A DNA stretch of 64,000 bases from NCBI GenBank assembly GCA_033977485.1, contig CM066993.1, positions 24,914,001-24,978,000 of the forward strand, written 5' to 3'. The notes under the pieces were generated by a model. That model had not been told where the DNA came from and searched no databases. It was given only the letters and a program-made list of their open reading frames with translations. Positions 46,013 to 58,275 of the stretch are shown here, piece by piece. The stretch comes from Hydrangea macrophylla. Its lineage: Eukaryota; Streptophyta; Magnoliopsida; Cornales; Hydrangeaceae. Each line of letters starts with the position of its first letter. The stretch's first letter is position 1. A program made the translations under genes and the position numbers.

Positions 46013-49000
46013 TGTAGCGTCCCAAAAATTTAAAACACGAGGGCAAGGTCCAAGAGTCAAATGTAAGGCAAAGGTCTCACGCGGACCAGACCAACAAAGC
46101 GGAAGCAACAATAAATCCTACGTGGATTTCGAATAAGACAAAGGTGATCAACACAGCAAAGAGATCAAGTCGCAGAATGAGCAGTGCTCGCTCGAGCACG
46201 ACAAATAGTTTTAAAAGGACGCAAGTATGATTTTCCAAGTGTTCAAATCAAAACCAAGTTATATCCATTTACATTAAAATGTCTCTTTACCAAAGTGGTA
46301 ACTCGAGGCCGCAAAATAACAAGTTTTCAAAAAGGATCCCAAGTCCATTACACGAATTAAGAAAGGGCTAAACAAATGCTCGAAAGACTAATTAGTCAAA
46401 TAAAACATTTAAATGTTTCTATCTATCTAAAGAAAGAAATATGAATGATTATAATTGATTGAAAGAAAGAACATATGTAAATTCTAGCTTTCGAAGTAGA
46501 CCACCTCATGATCACGTTCTTTAGGCTCCGAAATCCGGTGACGGAACCTGCAAAGACTGTGTGGGGGTGAGCTAATACATATACATAGATCTCTATATAC
46601 ATATATTCTACAAATGTCCACTACTACAAATCTAGGACCCCGCTCAAGACATGCCAGTACACCTTTAACAGCGAGGTCTAATTGATAGCTACTAACCAAA
46701 GTACGTAGCACCAAAACCATAATATGATTTATAGCTATTAACCAAAGAGTAGCAATCACAAACCGTAATAAAATCCATTAGTATTCATGATGAGTAAGGA
46801 AATGTGGATATAAATACTAGTCTACCAATCGGACCAAAGCCGATAACAACGCATAACTTAACCATTGAAAGCAAGCTTAATCAATATCCCTTTTTCTACT
46901 CTTCAGTATATCGATCATAAATCCTGACTCATACATCCAAGAGATACACCGTTCCCGGATATGGAAAGAAGACCTAAAGGGCTATAGCTTTCTAGTTCAA
47001 ACTATTTAAAGAGAACCAGTTATTCCAAGTCATAATTGTACCTCAAGTCTGACCATCAACACAGATCTATAACAGTTTTCAGGCAGATAATGACTTAACA
47101 AGAATAGACCCTTCTCTACACTCGGAACTTCAAACCATGCACCGTTTGTGGCTATAGTAAGATAACTCAAAGAGCTAAAGTATTGGAGTTCGGACCCTAA
47201 TCTCAAACAGGTAGTATCTGGGTGGAAATAACCTGGAAGTCAGACCAAAGCCTAAATAACCGAGCATAGAATTATCCACTGATAATAAAGTTTAATCAAT
47301 ATCTTTGTTAATTAAATTCCCGGGCCACCTAGCATCGCTGCACCGTATAACCCCCTTCAGATTTCAAAACTCACTCTAACGGTTCAATACCTACCCTAGG
47401 GGATCCACACGATTTATAATTAGTCTTTTATTCCACATAGAGGCCTATGCCCAACTAAACTCTTAACTCAAATCCATAGCTCCAAGGCTATTCAACCCTA
47501 AGCAAGAAAAGATATATAGACACATTTATATATATACACACATATGCACGTACATATATGCACACGAATTAAATGAGTAGCACAACTATACTCAAGTAGC
47601 TTATGACATCATATAAGCAAACAACTAAGAAAAGATACTAAACTACTAAGTAATGTAAATTTACATTCAAATTACACTACAAAACGATCCTCTATAGAAA
47701 TACTACACAAAAATTCCTAATCACAAGCCAACCAATTTAAGATCCAAATGAACTTAAATAGCTAAATCCTCCAAAAATCACACTTAGATCATATCACAAA
47801 AATAACCACTCATGGTATGCCATAACTAGCCTCATAAGCATAAATACACATATTTCTCATTTAGTTAACCATAAAGAAATCATCCACTTTAAACAAGTAT
47901 ATCATTGCATTCTTGATTTTATAGCATTTCTATAAATCAAAAATTTAGGCAATAATCCAAGCTAAGGGTACTAGAAAGGAAGTAAACCCCACCTTAGTGG
48001 ATTTGAGGAAATCACACTATCCAAAAATAAGACTCCAAAAACGCCATTAGAGAGCCCCCACCGAGACCCATAAGCTTCCCTTGGTGTCCTTGCAAAAGAA
48101 GAACCCAAACAAGCCCCATGGAGATAGAAGAGAAATCCCGAGATGGTCATGGATGCCAAAATAAATTGCACCCAAGCGTAGCCCTTGTCGAGGTGATCAC
48201 TTTTGCTCGTACGGGCTTGCTCCAAAAATGGCTCGGAGGTCCTCCAAATGAAGCTCAAAGTTGAAGCTTCCATGGGGATTTTATCTTCCATTAAGAGAGA
48301 GAGAGGGACAATAAGAGAAGAAGAAAAGAAGAAAAGAAAAATGAAAGAGAGAGAGAGAGAGAGATATAGGGAGAGGGGTGATGTTGGGTGATGGATTCGG
48401 TCCTACCCCAACTCATCTTTCTAGGATGTGTTTATGTATAAATGCACACAAACCGCACATATACACACATATGTGTATCCAATTGTTATTCTAAATGAAA
48501 CTCTCTTAAATATACCTACAGGTATTTATTCCACGGGAAATTTTTGGAAAATAATTACTTTGAAAACAAGGTCTTAAAATATATGGAGGAGTACTCATTT
48601 AAAGCTTGATATCGCATAGGGGTCTTATGCTTTTAATCTATGCATTCGGATGAGAGTTGGATTAAGCAAAGAAAGTTCGCTTGAGCAAAATCTGGGCAGA
48701 GAGTTCACCCGACAGAAGTTGGATCAATCAGAGAAAAGTCCGCTTGAGCGAACTCTGGGCAGAGAGTTCACCCCACAGAAGTTGGATCAATTAGAGAAAA
48801 GTCTGCTTGAGCGAACTCTGGGCAGAGAGTTCACCCCACAGAAGATGGATCAATCAGAGAAAAGTTCGCTTGAGCGAACTTTGGGCAGAGAGTTCATCCC
48901 ACAGAAGTTGGATCAAGCACAAAGAGTCCGATTGAGCGAACTCTGTACAAAATTCAAAAGGAATTTCTAACGAGAACAATATCGACGACAAGCCAACGGG

Positions 49001-49219
49001 GAGCAGTTTAATAAGGAGAATTTCAACAAATCCTGCAAGGATTGATAGGGTAGGTCCCACCCCTATATTATGAGCTATCATGTATAATAAATAAATCCAA
49101 AATTTATGGGTTACTACACCGTTAGACTTGTACTGTGTGGGGTATATAGAGCCCATGAGTGAACAACACGCCTTTAGGGAGGCGGTCACCCATACCGCTG
49201 AACTTGCTAATGGACCATT
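46013..49219 (-). mobile_element. LTR G, Del/Tekay-like
   Basis: The plus strand opens TGTAGCGTCCCAAAAATTT, the same style as A's TGTCACGCCCC end, so this is a minus-strand LTR. No primer site follows at the lower end, so it is a 3' or solo LTR. The upper end is not defined and may be before 49219. GA-rich simple sequence (48293-48376), a TATA-like stretch near 48431-48441 (minus) and a 63-base minisatellite lie inside. Open frames such as 47971-48291 have no recognisable domain. Confidence 0.55.
48664..48958. repeat. 63-base minisatellite with TTCGCTTGAGCGAA words in LTR G
   Basis: There are nearly five units. Each has TCGCTTGAGCGAACTCTGGG, then AGAGAGTTCACCCCACAGAA, then GTTGGATCAATCAGAG. 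TTCGCT and AGCGAA form an inverted repeat in each unit. The period is a multiple of three, so a repetitive peptide reads through on the plus strand. I regard that as a by-product. Confidence 0.85.
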
Positions 49220-49690
49220 CACTACAAAGAAAAAGGCTTTTTATGTCACTTAAAAAGTGACATAAATAGGTATTTATGTCACTTTTTTTCCAGTAAAAAG
49301 TGACATAAATGGAGGCGACATAAATGTTTTAAAAGTGACATGAATGTTTTATAAAAGTGACATAAATGTTTTATAAAAGTGACATAAATGTTGATAGAAA
49401 GTGATATAAATACTTAAAAATGACATAAATACCATTTTATTTATGTCACTTTTAACCTAAAGTGACATGAAAGTAGAAAAGTGACATAAATGTTTCATAA
49501 TACCAACACATATGTTGATAAAAAGTGACATAAATACTATTTTATTTATGTCACTTTTAACCGAAAGTGACATAAAAGTAAAAAAAAAAGTGACATAAAT
49601 ACCAAACAAAATTATTACAGCAAAGTCTTAAAAGTGACATAAATGTGCAATTAGTTATGTCACTTTTTTTAAAAACGACATAAATATTTT
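49220..49690. mobile_element. CACTA (En/Spm-like) transposon end
   Basis: CACTACAAAGAAAAAGG is a typical CACTA terminus, preceded by ATT (49217-49219), a possible three-base target duplication. Subterminal words AAAGTGACATAAAT recur about 14 times, with at least four in inverse (ATTTATGTCACTTTT), giving many possible hairpins. In this superfamily such words bind transposase. No matching other end (a TTTGTAGTG terminus) was found to 53031, so the element is one-ended or broken. Confidence 0.85.
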
Positions 49691-50020
49691 AAATATTACT
49701 GATTCAATACCACCCTGTAAAAACAATATATATCACCCTGTACGTATATACCACACCACCCTGTACGAAATTAAATCCAACTCAATGATCTATTTCAACT
49801 ACTAAATTTCATCGACATATTCATCTCAATATCAACCAATTAATTGGAAAGAACAAAAAAAATATACAATCGATCTGAGTCAAGTGCTAAACTAATAACA
49901 TATACATGTTATATATATTCATAAAAAGTACTGATAAAACTATGCATTGAAACAACAAAAAAAAAATTTGCCCAACAAAAAAAATGGTTTCGCTTGTTAG
50001 ATTCAAATATTAATCAAATC
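49691..50020. other. Non-coding stretch inside the CACTA remnant
   Basis: Three CACCCTGTA words (about 49711, 49733 and 49758) stand out. Otherwise it is AT-rich with no ORF or known element. It could be CACTA interior or the 3' flank of the leucine-rich-repeat exons. Confidence 0.4.
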
Positions 50021-50329
50021 TCAACTGCATACAGAAAAGTCAATCATATTGTTGAGTTCATTAGCGTGCAAGCTTGAATCATTCTTCAACATATCTGCAA
50101 TAACGTTAACTCCCTGTAGAGTAAACAAGCAGATGGTTGAAGTTAATACAAATCATAACCAAGGAGTATTTGATTAAGCATAAAAACATTGGCTGTATAA
50201 GACAGCAGCATTCAGCAGGTTACAAGTTGTATGCTAATAGGAAAGCTAACCTCATCCCCTAAGCCAGTACTCTCCAGCTAGAGCTTTTGAATACCAGTAT
50301 TATTCAAAAGTATATATGTCATATAGGCA
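50021..50329 (-). pseudogene. Two exons of a leucine-rich-repeat (RNase-inhibitor-like) gene
   Basis: On the minus strand exon 50329-50251 reads AYMTYILLNNTGIQKL, a stop, then LESTGLGDE. It is preceded by an acceptor (CTCTTCAG) and ends at a donor (GAG/GTTAGC). Exon 50113-50021 follows an acceptor (TTTACTCTACAG) and reads GVNVIADMLKNDSSLHANEL, then NNMIDFSVCS and a stop. The frame is kept across the intron. The pattern GLGDEGVxxIADMLKxxxSL is that of an RNase-inhibitor-type leucine-rich repeat. One internal TAG and the missing upstream exons show a pseudogene or captured fragment. It lies just inside the CACTA end, which suggests capture, or insertion of CACTA in the gene. The exact host gene cannot be named. 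Confidence 0.65.
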
Positions 50330-52816
50330 CTGAAGAGTAAAAAGAATAAAAGAAAATGTCATTTTCATTACTCTTATTAATTGTCATTGAGGGAAAAAAG
50401 ACAAATACAAGCTCAGAAAAGAATTCATTCTAAAGTTGATGAATGGCCAGGATGAAAATGTAGTCAATTATGTTCACAAGTAGAGCGACGAAACATTCTG
50501 TGATAGTAGTGAATGAAAAAGATTAAATCCCCTTTCAAGAAATGTCAACATGTTCCCCAATATCTATGGAATTTTACATCTAAGAATGGAAACAACTTTC
50601 TAAAATTACATCCACAAACACAGGGAATTTAATGTGATAAAACTTTACTTAGATAAAACCACATGAACAATAGATCCTAAAAATAAGAAGAGCAATAACA
50701 ACTTTCTAAAATCGATTCAAGCAATACAAGCCCCAATCTAAAAGGATTTCATCCTTTGCAAAACGAAAGAAGCAATTTTTCCTTCTTTTAACTTTTTTGC
50801 AGACTGTGTGGAATGGAGAAGACGGATCACGTAGCCAACCCCAAATTAATTTGGGACATAGGCTTAGTTGACTTGTGCTTGAGTCTATCTTCCCAAATTG
50901 CCAAAGTCAAAACAATGTTGAATAAAAAGACAAATGAATGTGCGTCAAAAGGCACAAGTTCTAGCATTGAATGAATTACTTTTGCATTTAAAAATCCAAA
51001 ACATACCTTTATCACTGCTCGGGTAAAAGACAACTAAATGAATAGAAACAATAAAGGAAAACAAATAGCAATATTCTTAAGCTATCATTACCCGCACCAC
51101 CATTTGAGTAGCTGGAGGCAGCAGCTACTCGGATATCATGAATGTTAAGTTGCCTAGTGAGCTTTTGAAAGAAGAGAGGATTGTATCTGATAACATTCCC
51201 TCCTTTGCTTTGCATTATGGTCTTCCTGGAACAATTCTTTGATTTTTGCTCTACTTTCGGCACTACCACATAAATGCATGAAAAGTTGTCAAAATACATA
51301 GAAGTGGGTGTTGGTTTCATTGTGTCATGTGTATATAAGCAAAATGTATCCACTTGGGCCACCCACCGATATTTAAACTCAATAAACAATCTTTTCTAGC
51401 TACTTTTTATTGTCAAACATAGATACAACTACTATTTTTTCCCAGAATGAAAAGTAAGTGCTGATCTGGAAAGAAAATAAAAGAAAAGAGGAAATGGAAA
51501 TGGAAAGGAAAGTACTAAATAGATTCTGAAAAAAATAAAGAAAAAGGGAAAGAAAAAGCAAACTGAAACCAAAGTGTTAATAATAAGTATGCAGATTTAA
51601 AAAATAAAGAAATCTCACCAAAAGAATCAGATAAGCTGAAGAAATTCATGTACCCATTTCCCAATTTCTGCAGCATCTTCCCTCTAAGTAATCTTGCTTC
51701 TTCTTTCTTGATAAGAAGAGCATAAAATGGAGTGAAAAAACTATCTCAATACTATGAAAAACTCAATTTTTCTTAGACGGTTGGGATTTTGCAGCTGAAC
51801 TTGGAAAACAAAGGGAGGAATTAACATTTTGTTCCTTTTTTCTAGTTTTTCCACAAAAAAATCAAGACAAGAAGATTTCTTCTTCGTCTTTTTCTTTTTT
51901 GATTTTTCTACCTTATATTTCTTAATTTTCATTGTTCAACTAACTTGGGAGCTGCTATCAAGGGCCGTCCGCTGTATTGCCTCTTGAATCTACAAAGTTG
52001 AGCCTAAGCTGGTTAAAAGTAAAGAGAAGGGGTGGTGACTAACAAAAGTTAAAAGTTTTTAATTAAATTCTACCCTATTTACTCGTCCTCTTTCTTTCCC
52101 TCCCAATTTTTCTTATTAAGCAAACAAAGAAAAGTGTTTTCCCAATATTTTCCTTTTCCTTTTCCTTTTCCTTTTCTCTCCTTAAATCCATGAACCAAAG
52201 CTTCATCCTTAGAAAAGATGGAGATTGTGCAGGACTATTCAGTCAAGTAAAATACCCGTACTAATCCTATTTAAGACACTGTAACTACACCATTATTCCA
52301 CCTTAACTTCATGTATAATATGTCAACACCTCCAGGAAAAACATTAAAAAAAAACTCAATATTCCAACTTCTGAGAGTTTGGAGCACAAATTCTGATCTG
52401 CATACCAGGCTCTCGAAGCTAGCAACTTAAAAATTTTTTTTAATTTTCTTCTAATGGAACATAGAAAAAGAAACAATGTCTTCTCCTACCTTGCTATTGT
52501 CACTCACCACCTTTGTCTCATAACAATTCAGCAATCACACCTATTTCTAAACAAACAGAAAAGAAAAAGAGGAAGACCTACAGATTTATAGTACGTACTC
52601 GTATTGATTTTGATTAGACTTGAAGACCTGGAGCTCCATTTCGGGCTAATTTAGCGGCTGATTTTGGGCTGCTGATTGGAGGTAGAGTTGAGACCAAAAA
52701 AAAAAAAGAGGAAGAAGGGCTGGTTTTGGGCTGTTAGGGGATGATTTAGGGATGCTAAGGGCTGACTTTTATGTTGGTGTACCTCAACATATAGATTCAG
52801 GAGATGTCTTCTACTC
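50330..52816. other. Unassigned AT-rich region, with a possible LINE/SINE tail
   Basis: Most of this shows no recognisable domain. At 50829-50870 GTAGCCAACCCCAAATTAAT followed by GGCTTAGTTG resembles the 3' end shared by plant RTE-type LINEs and related SINEs. The minus-strand frame 51389-51012 (125 codons) has no domain I know. It might hold an upstream exon of the leucine-rich-repeat gene, but I cannot support that. A TTTTCC repeat sits at about 52148-52180. Confidence 0.4.
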
Positions 52817-53029
52817 ATGCTTCGTTGTCCAAAATGCCATTCATTGGAATCTAACTGTTTTCAATACATTTTCCTCATTGATTTAGAAACTTATACTCTA
52901 GCATATGGTAGGAAATCCCAGTTGTCCAAAAAAGGCCCTAATTGCAACAAAAATTATGAAGTGGAATGTACATGTGATACCAACTCCACCATTGTGGATG
53001 CTATTACTAACAATTTGCCTAAACTATAG
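52817..53029 (+). CDS. Short ORF of unknown function, cysteine-rich
   Basis: This is a 70-codon frame with CPKC near the start, later GPNCNKNYEVECTCD and an end in LPKL just before the Athila-2 LTR. The spacing of cysteines (C-x2-C, C, C-x-C) could bind a metal, but I recognise no family. It is probably the 3' end of a longer broken gene, because the preceding sequence also has some codon-like structure. Low confidence that it is coding. Confidence 0.25.
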   Translation: MLRCPKCHSLESNCFQYIFLIDLETYTLAYGRKSQLSKKGPNCNKNYEVECTCDTNSTIVDAITNNLPKL

Positions 53030-53744
53030 AATGATGATTGCATGTCAAATTGAGCTTTTCATCGACTTAGTGACACGACTTGAAATGTGTGATCTCTTAA
53101 GAGTACGTCCAAGCGTAGACGGTCGCGTCGAGTAATAACCGGAAAGACCGAGTCAGACTCCCAAGGGACGAAAATGGGGAAAGAATCCTAGATTCATTCC
53201 TAAAGAAACTAAAAGATGATTACTTAAAAAGTGGAGGTTCTAGCAGTCCTATTGAATTTGAGGTTAAAAATAATTAGAGAATTAGAATAAAACGACAATT
53301 TTTCCAAACAGAACGAAGCACAAGATTTAAAATTATAGATGAAAATATGTTGGGAACATGTGAGTCCACAAAGTACCAGCTACTACCATGGTTTAACAAT
53401 AACGAACAATCGGGGTTTTATCCTTATAGTATTCCATATTTCAAAAATGATTAAGTTATGCATCCTAGACACTAAGTATGTGGGTTTCACATACTTAGTG
53501 GTTCAACTACTTCACTTATTTATGAAGGACTAAAATAATACCAATCAAATCTATGAATGATAATAAACAAGTCGAATATAGAATATTCGATATGTTTGTC
53601 AAAAACTTCATTGGACTAATTAGGGTAAAGAGCTTTTATTTCAATATTAATTTGCAATTCGAACTTGAAAGATCAATTTGGACTTAGTTTCTGAAATAAA
53701 AGTCACTGGAATACAAAAAGGATTCAACCCAAGTCATATACATA

Positions 53745-53874
53745 CCAATCGATTGATATTATTGTCAATCGATTGGCATGAAGTGACTTCCAATCAATTG
53801 ACAAAAGTTCCAATCGATTGGATTAGAATCCATTGCAATCGATTGGATTATGTCTCTAATCGATTGCCATTGAT
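53745..53874. repeat. CAATCGATTGG word array, downstream of the LTR TATA
   Basis: There are six words based on CCAATCGATTGG (for example 53754, 53765, 53810 and 53837), at irregular spacing near 10 to 30 bases. The core CCAATCGATTGG is a twelve-base palindrome. Confidence 0.85.
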
Positions 53875-54352
53875 TCTGAAACAGAATCTTGGTAGTGACT
53901 GGGAACAATGTTTCTTCACATTATTCCCAACCAGAATTCTAAGCTAGCATACTTAAACAAACGGAAACTAAACTAAATTGAGACATGATATATATATTAA
54001 ATCTAAACATGGATTTACACAAAGAATTTGAGATTGAAATAGAAATTCGCAAACAATACTATAACTAGATAGATTATAGAATAGCGAAACTTAAACAAAC
54101 GAAACCTGAATGATTAGATAAACTAGCAAATGCTGAACTTTCAACTTGAATTCGTCTATACCCTAAATTTGGAATGAATGAATTCTTACAAAAAAAATTT
54201 AAAAAATAAGCCAACCCTTGACCCCTCTCACCCCCCTCTTTTTATACCATAACATCACGAGCTGAAGGCGTCCAGCTTCATAGTGTAACGGCTGGTCGTT
54301 GTCTTGACTGTTGAGATCTTGCGCCATTAAAGAAATTTGACTCCCAGTTTTC

Positions 54353-54448
54353 ATCAATCGATTGACTATAATACCAATCGATTGGTGAAATACCAATTGA
54401 TTTGTTCTGAATGTAATCTAATCGATTGATATGATGCCGATCGATTGG
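54353..54448. repeat. CAATCGATTGG word array, upstream of the LTR TATA
   Basis: There are five words at about 54354, 54374, 54391, 54418 and 54438. On the minus strand the array ends about 105 bases before the TATA-like box at 54238-54248. Confidence 0.85.
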
Positions 54449-54670
54449 TACTCAAACTTCATCCTCTTGTCTCTTGATTCAACTTGTTATTCGTTGCAAC
54501 TTCAGAACCTGCATTTAAATGACAAAAAACAACAATATACCAAGAGAACACATCATTGTGTAAAAAGATAAGTTACAACACAATTGCAGGTAAAATTGGA
54601 GATGTGAGGCTATGTTCATTCAATTTTCCTCTTTATTGGGCCAATATTCTACAAATGTCAACCCTCATCA

Positions 54671-56740
54671 CGACCCCTAACTAGCGCATTGCTAGTCTCT
54701 AGCAAAGAAGCGAAATTAGAACAATCATGGATACACAACAACCAATGTTATAGTTTCCATTGAGCTAAAACAAAAAAGAAAAAGAAAAATCCTAACTAAC
54801 TTTCGCAGGAATCGCAGTTGCATTTAGCATTTGCAACAAGCCTTTGAACCTTTAGGTTTACCCTAATGGACGAGTTGTGTATTGTGAGGGTTTATAGAGA
54901 ATATACCCATAAAATTCAAATATCAAGCTTTCTAAACTCATCAAAGAATTCCAATCTCTCCTTTATGCTAAAAATTCTGCTTAACAAGGACATAGATTCA
55001 TTTATCATGATATGGAAATAAACAACATGTTACAAAGTAATTATTCCAGTCGAAACTACATATATAGCTTTCACATATCCTTGTGTGAGTGTGGAGTTAA
55101 CAACTACAATCGAAATCTTTATCTCATAATTATTTGGATTGAACATGTTCAAGATTTCGTAGTTTCAACTCGATTCTCACATGGTTTATGCTCAAAATAT
55201 AATCACTCTGAAACTCGCGTAAAAGTTATGCACTCATAGTATGAAGCTCAAATGAGTAAATGTAGAGGCAATCAAAAAGAATGCTTTCATACTAGACACT
55301 GAAAAATGCTTATTTCGAGGTGTAGGAGTCTCATGAATAGAATACCAGTTATTGCAAGAGCGACCTACCGTGGAGGACTTATTTCATGCTCGAGATTCAT
55401 TAAATTATCTAGAATCCTTAGGACTTGTGACAGAAATATGAAGAAAGGTTAAAGATAGTGAAAAGTGAAAATGGGTTCAAGCATGTGATATGGTATTATC
55501 AGACTTCACTTCACACCTTTCATTTATCTAATTCCCGAATTTCTTTTATTTCTTCATTTCCACTAATTCTAATTTTTTTTTTTAAAAATATATCTATTTT
55601 TCTTTTTTTTTTATTTTTTTTATATTTGAACTGGGCTTTCTTCTTTCCCCCTTGAGCCATTTACACCAAACCATCACGTGCTAAAACTATAACTAAATGA
55701 CTTCAGATAGAGACATTGATTTGTGATAGGTAAGTGGGAGTTTAGACTTTCTTGGGTGACGAGGTGAGAAATCGATGGCCTAAATCATCTTCTAAATACT
55801 TTAACATATCTCGAGTATTTCCTGAGTTTTGAATTAGTAGATCCTGAATATTCTCGTGAAGCACTAGCCAAATGAAACAAGAAGGAGACTCTCAATGAGA
55901 TTATAGTGTATTCAAGAAAAGACACAAGTTATTTGTGATTAACCCTCAGAATGAAAGAATGGCTCAAAACTCACTAGGGTTTGAAGTTTTCACTATTAAT
56001 TCAATCACATGACAATCGTATTTTGCTCTAATTTAAAGATTCTATCGCGATTGTCAACTCGTGCTCAAATTTTCGGGATATGTTCATGCTATGGACATAA
56101 AACCAAATTAGTGACAGAGTAACATGTAATCGAAATCCATAACATGACAAGAAATGTATGAATGTGTCATTGCACAATGGAATTAGCTAGGAGAAACGAG
56201 ATTTTGAAAGTTAGAAACTTAACAACAAATCTATTTATTTATTTATTTATTTATTTTAGTTTTTTTTATAAACAAAACAAACAAAGAAATTCTAAAATTA
56301 AACAGGTGTGCATTTTCAGATAAAAAATAACCAGATGTGAATATCTACCCCCTACCCCACAACTAAAATCGACATTGTCCGCAATGTAAGAATTTCAAGT
56401 AATAAAAAGTAGATATCACCTGATTTATGCTTTTCAGTATTCACATGTTAATTGACCTAATTAAATACAAAAATCTCCACAACCAACCAAGATCAATAAT
56501 ATCATGGACAACAGAGAGAGTACAGATAATAAAAACATAATCCATGATCAAAAATAAATATCTGTACAGTAATGTCCATTAATCAAGAAAGTCCATGTAC
56601 AGATATACTATCCAAAAGTATCCAATCCAAAATATCCAACCAAACCAAAATAAAATATCCACAAAAACAAACAAAACGACACAAGAGAGATTAAAAGATA
56701 TGAAATTACAAAACACTCTCTCGCTCTCCAAAACTCCATC
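54671..56740 (-). mobile_element. Athila-2, 3' non-coding region
   Basis: This lies between the env-like remnant and the LTR. A block at 54833-54890 (GCAACAAGCC, then ACGAGTTG) matches Athila-1 at about 18160-18240. It also contains T-rich runs (55566-55623) and a TTTA repeat (56231-56258). I see no ORF I trust. Confidence 0.6.
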
Positions 56741-58275
56741 CTAAGGCTCAATAGTCGGATCTCCTGGTAGCGTATGTGTACCGTTATGAGCTGGATCTGC
56801 AACCACACTGCCACCCTCAGCGGCTATCTCAGGCTGGACGATAGCCCCTGGGTCACTCACAACCGGTGTAGAAACAGCACCTGGAGGTGGTGGCAGGGGT
56901 GGTGTCTCAAGAAAATCACCCTCTGGTGGAAGTGACGTAGAAGCTGGAGCCATCGGTGGAGGTGGTACGGATGATCATAAAGACTGCTCAATCTGATTGC
57001 TTAGCTGATCGAGTCTCGAATGAACGAAATCCTGATCAGAGGCTATATGTGCAGACATCAACTCCTGTTGTGCAGTCATCTCCCGAACCTTCCCATGCAA
57101 CTGCACTCTCGCTTCTCTCTCCTCTAAAAGAGTGCCGTAAATCATGTGGAGAGAGGCAGCAGTAGAAACAGGCTTTTTTGGCCTGAACTCAATTCCCACA
57201 GGATCTGCGGTTGTCCCTGGGATATCAATGGTGTGAGCGATAGTAGGGTTCGTAACAGGTGGTGCCTCAACATCCTCTTCCTCATCCTGACCCTCCGCTT
57301 CGGGCGTCCCTGGGTCATCGACTTCTTCCTCAGACGAAACTTCTCCTCTCTTTCTCTTCTTTTTCTTACTACTCTCTACTACTTTCCCCTTTCCTTTTTT
57401 TGATTTTTTAAATTGTACAGCTGATCTTCTAGCTGCCGACTCACCAAAAACTCCAATCTTCGACTTTTGGAATGCCTCACCAGCAGGAATCACCAATCCC
57501 GCCTCTTCACAAACTCTATGGATTACCCAAGCACCCTTGAGGTGCTGGGCCTTGCTGGGATGTCATGTCGACTCAACAAAAAACTCGATGAAGAGTCGAG
57601 CAAGGCATATAGTCCTACTTTAGGAAATAGGGATCATCAGTCCAGTCCCAACGGTAAATAAAACTCTCATATACCAACCAGTCCTATCAACTTATATGTC
57701 ATGGTGAAGATGCAACTGCATAGAGCTAAATGGAGCAAGTGATAATCCATTGTTAGATTATGGTCGTCGAAAATCATAGTCCCCGTTTACTTTTTGATTT
57801 TGCCGCCTGAAATCTTTGTAGCAACAACATCAAAAGAAGGGAAAGAATGGTCGACATGGATAGGGTACAGGTGATCTGGTACCTTAGTAATACCCAAGGC
57901 TTTGGCCACTGTAGTAGGGCTAAACTCGATCTGGCAGCCCTGAACACAAGAAAAATATGTGTACAGAATATTCGGGGCTTTTACCATGCTTGCACACACT
58001 GATCGAATCTAAGAAGCATACACTTTCTTTTGAATGGTAAGGACGGGGAGCTAGCTTGGAAATGAGCGTAACCGAGTGAGGTAAAATGGCAGCTTGTCAT
58101 CACTCTAAAGATTTTAAAATTGCCGCTGAACCATGACGTCCCTAGTTTTTGAAATATTTCACAAACCAGGTATTCTCCTTGTCATTCCTAAACCTGTGAG
58201 CCAATGGTGGGTCAGGAATGTCAAGAGAAGTGGATTTCTTTGGGTGGGCCTGCTCTCTTTGATCTTTGGAGCCAT
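56741..58275 (-). pseudogene. Athila-2 env-like / putative transposon protein remnant
   Basis: On the minus strand an ATG at 58275 (MAPKIKESRPTQRNP) opens the region, and after a shift RFRNDKENTWFVKYF follows. Then 57999-57787 reads VQGCQIEFSPTTVAKALGI and DHLYPIHVDHSFPSFDVV. Segment 57496-56975 is strongly charged, with a basic block (KKSKKGKGKVVESSKKKKRK), an acidic block (SSEEEVDDPGTPEAEGQDEE) and then a probable coiled coil (REARVQLHGKVREMTAQQEL). Segment 56953-56741 is proline-rich. Order and wording match the extra ORF downstream of pol in many Athila elements. No clear membrane segment is seen, so calling it env is positional only. Breaks at several points make it a pseudogene. Confidence 0.7.

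Larger units (their letters stand above)
53032..54670 (-). mobile_element. Athila-2, 3' LTR
   Basis: The LTR is about 1.64 kb with TGATGA at both ends in inverse order. A phrase like ACCGAGTCAGACTCCCAAGG near its plus-strand start is typical of Athila LTR ends. A TATA-like GGTATAAAAAG is at 54238-54248 on the minus strand. Two arrays of CCAATCGATTGG words lie at 54353-54448 and 53745-53874. Confidence 0.75.

Noticed and set aside
45668..46111. A 147-codon minus-strand ORF
   Set aside because: It crosses the boundary between F's leader and LTR G, so it cannot be an old gene.
48650..48970. Repetitive 106-codon protein with LGREFTPQKLDQ units
   Set aside because: The frame is a by-product of a 63-base minisatellite in an LTR. 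It has no other coding support.
51012..51389. A 125-codon minus-strand ORF as a possible host gene
   Set aside because: There is no recognisable domain, the C-terminal part is low in information, and no splice partner could be established.
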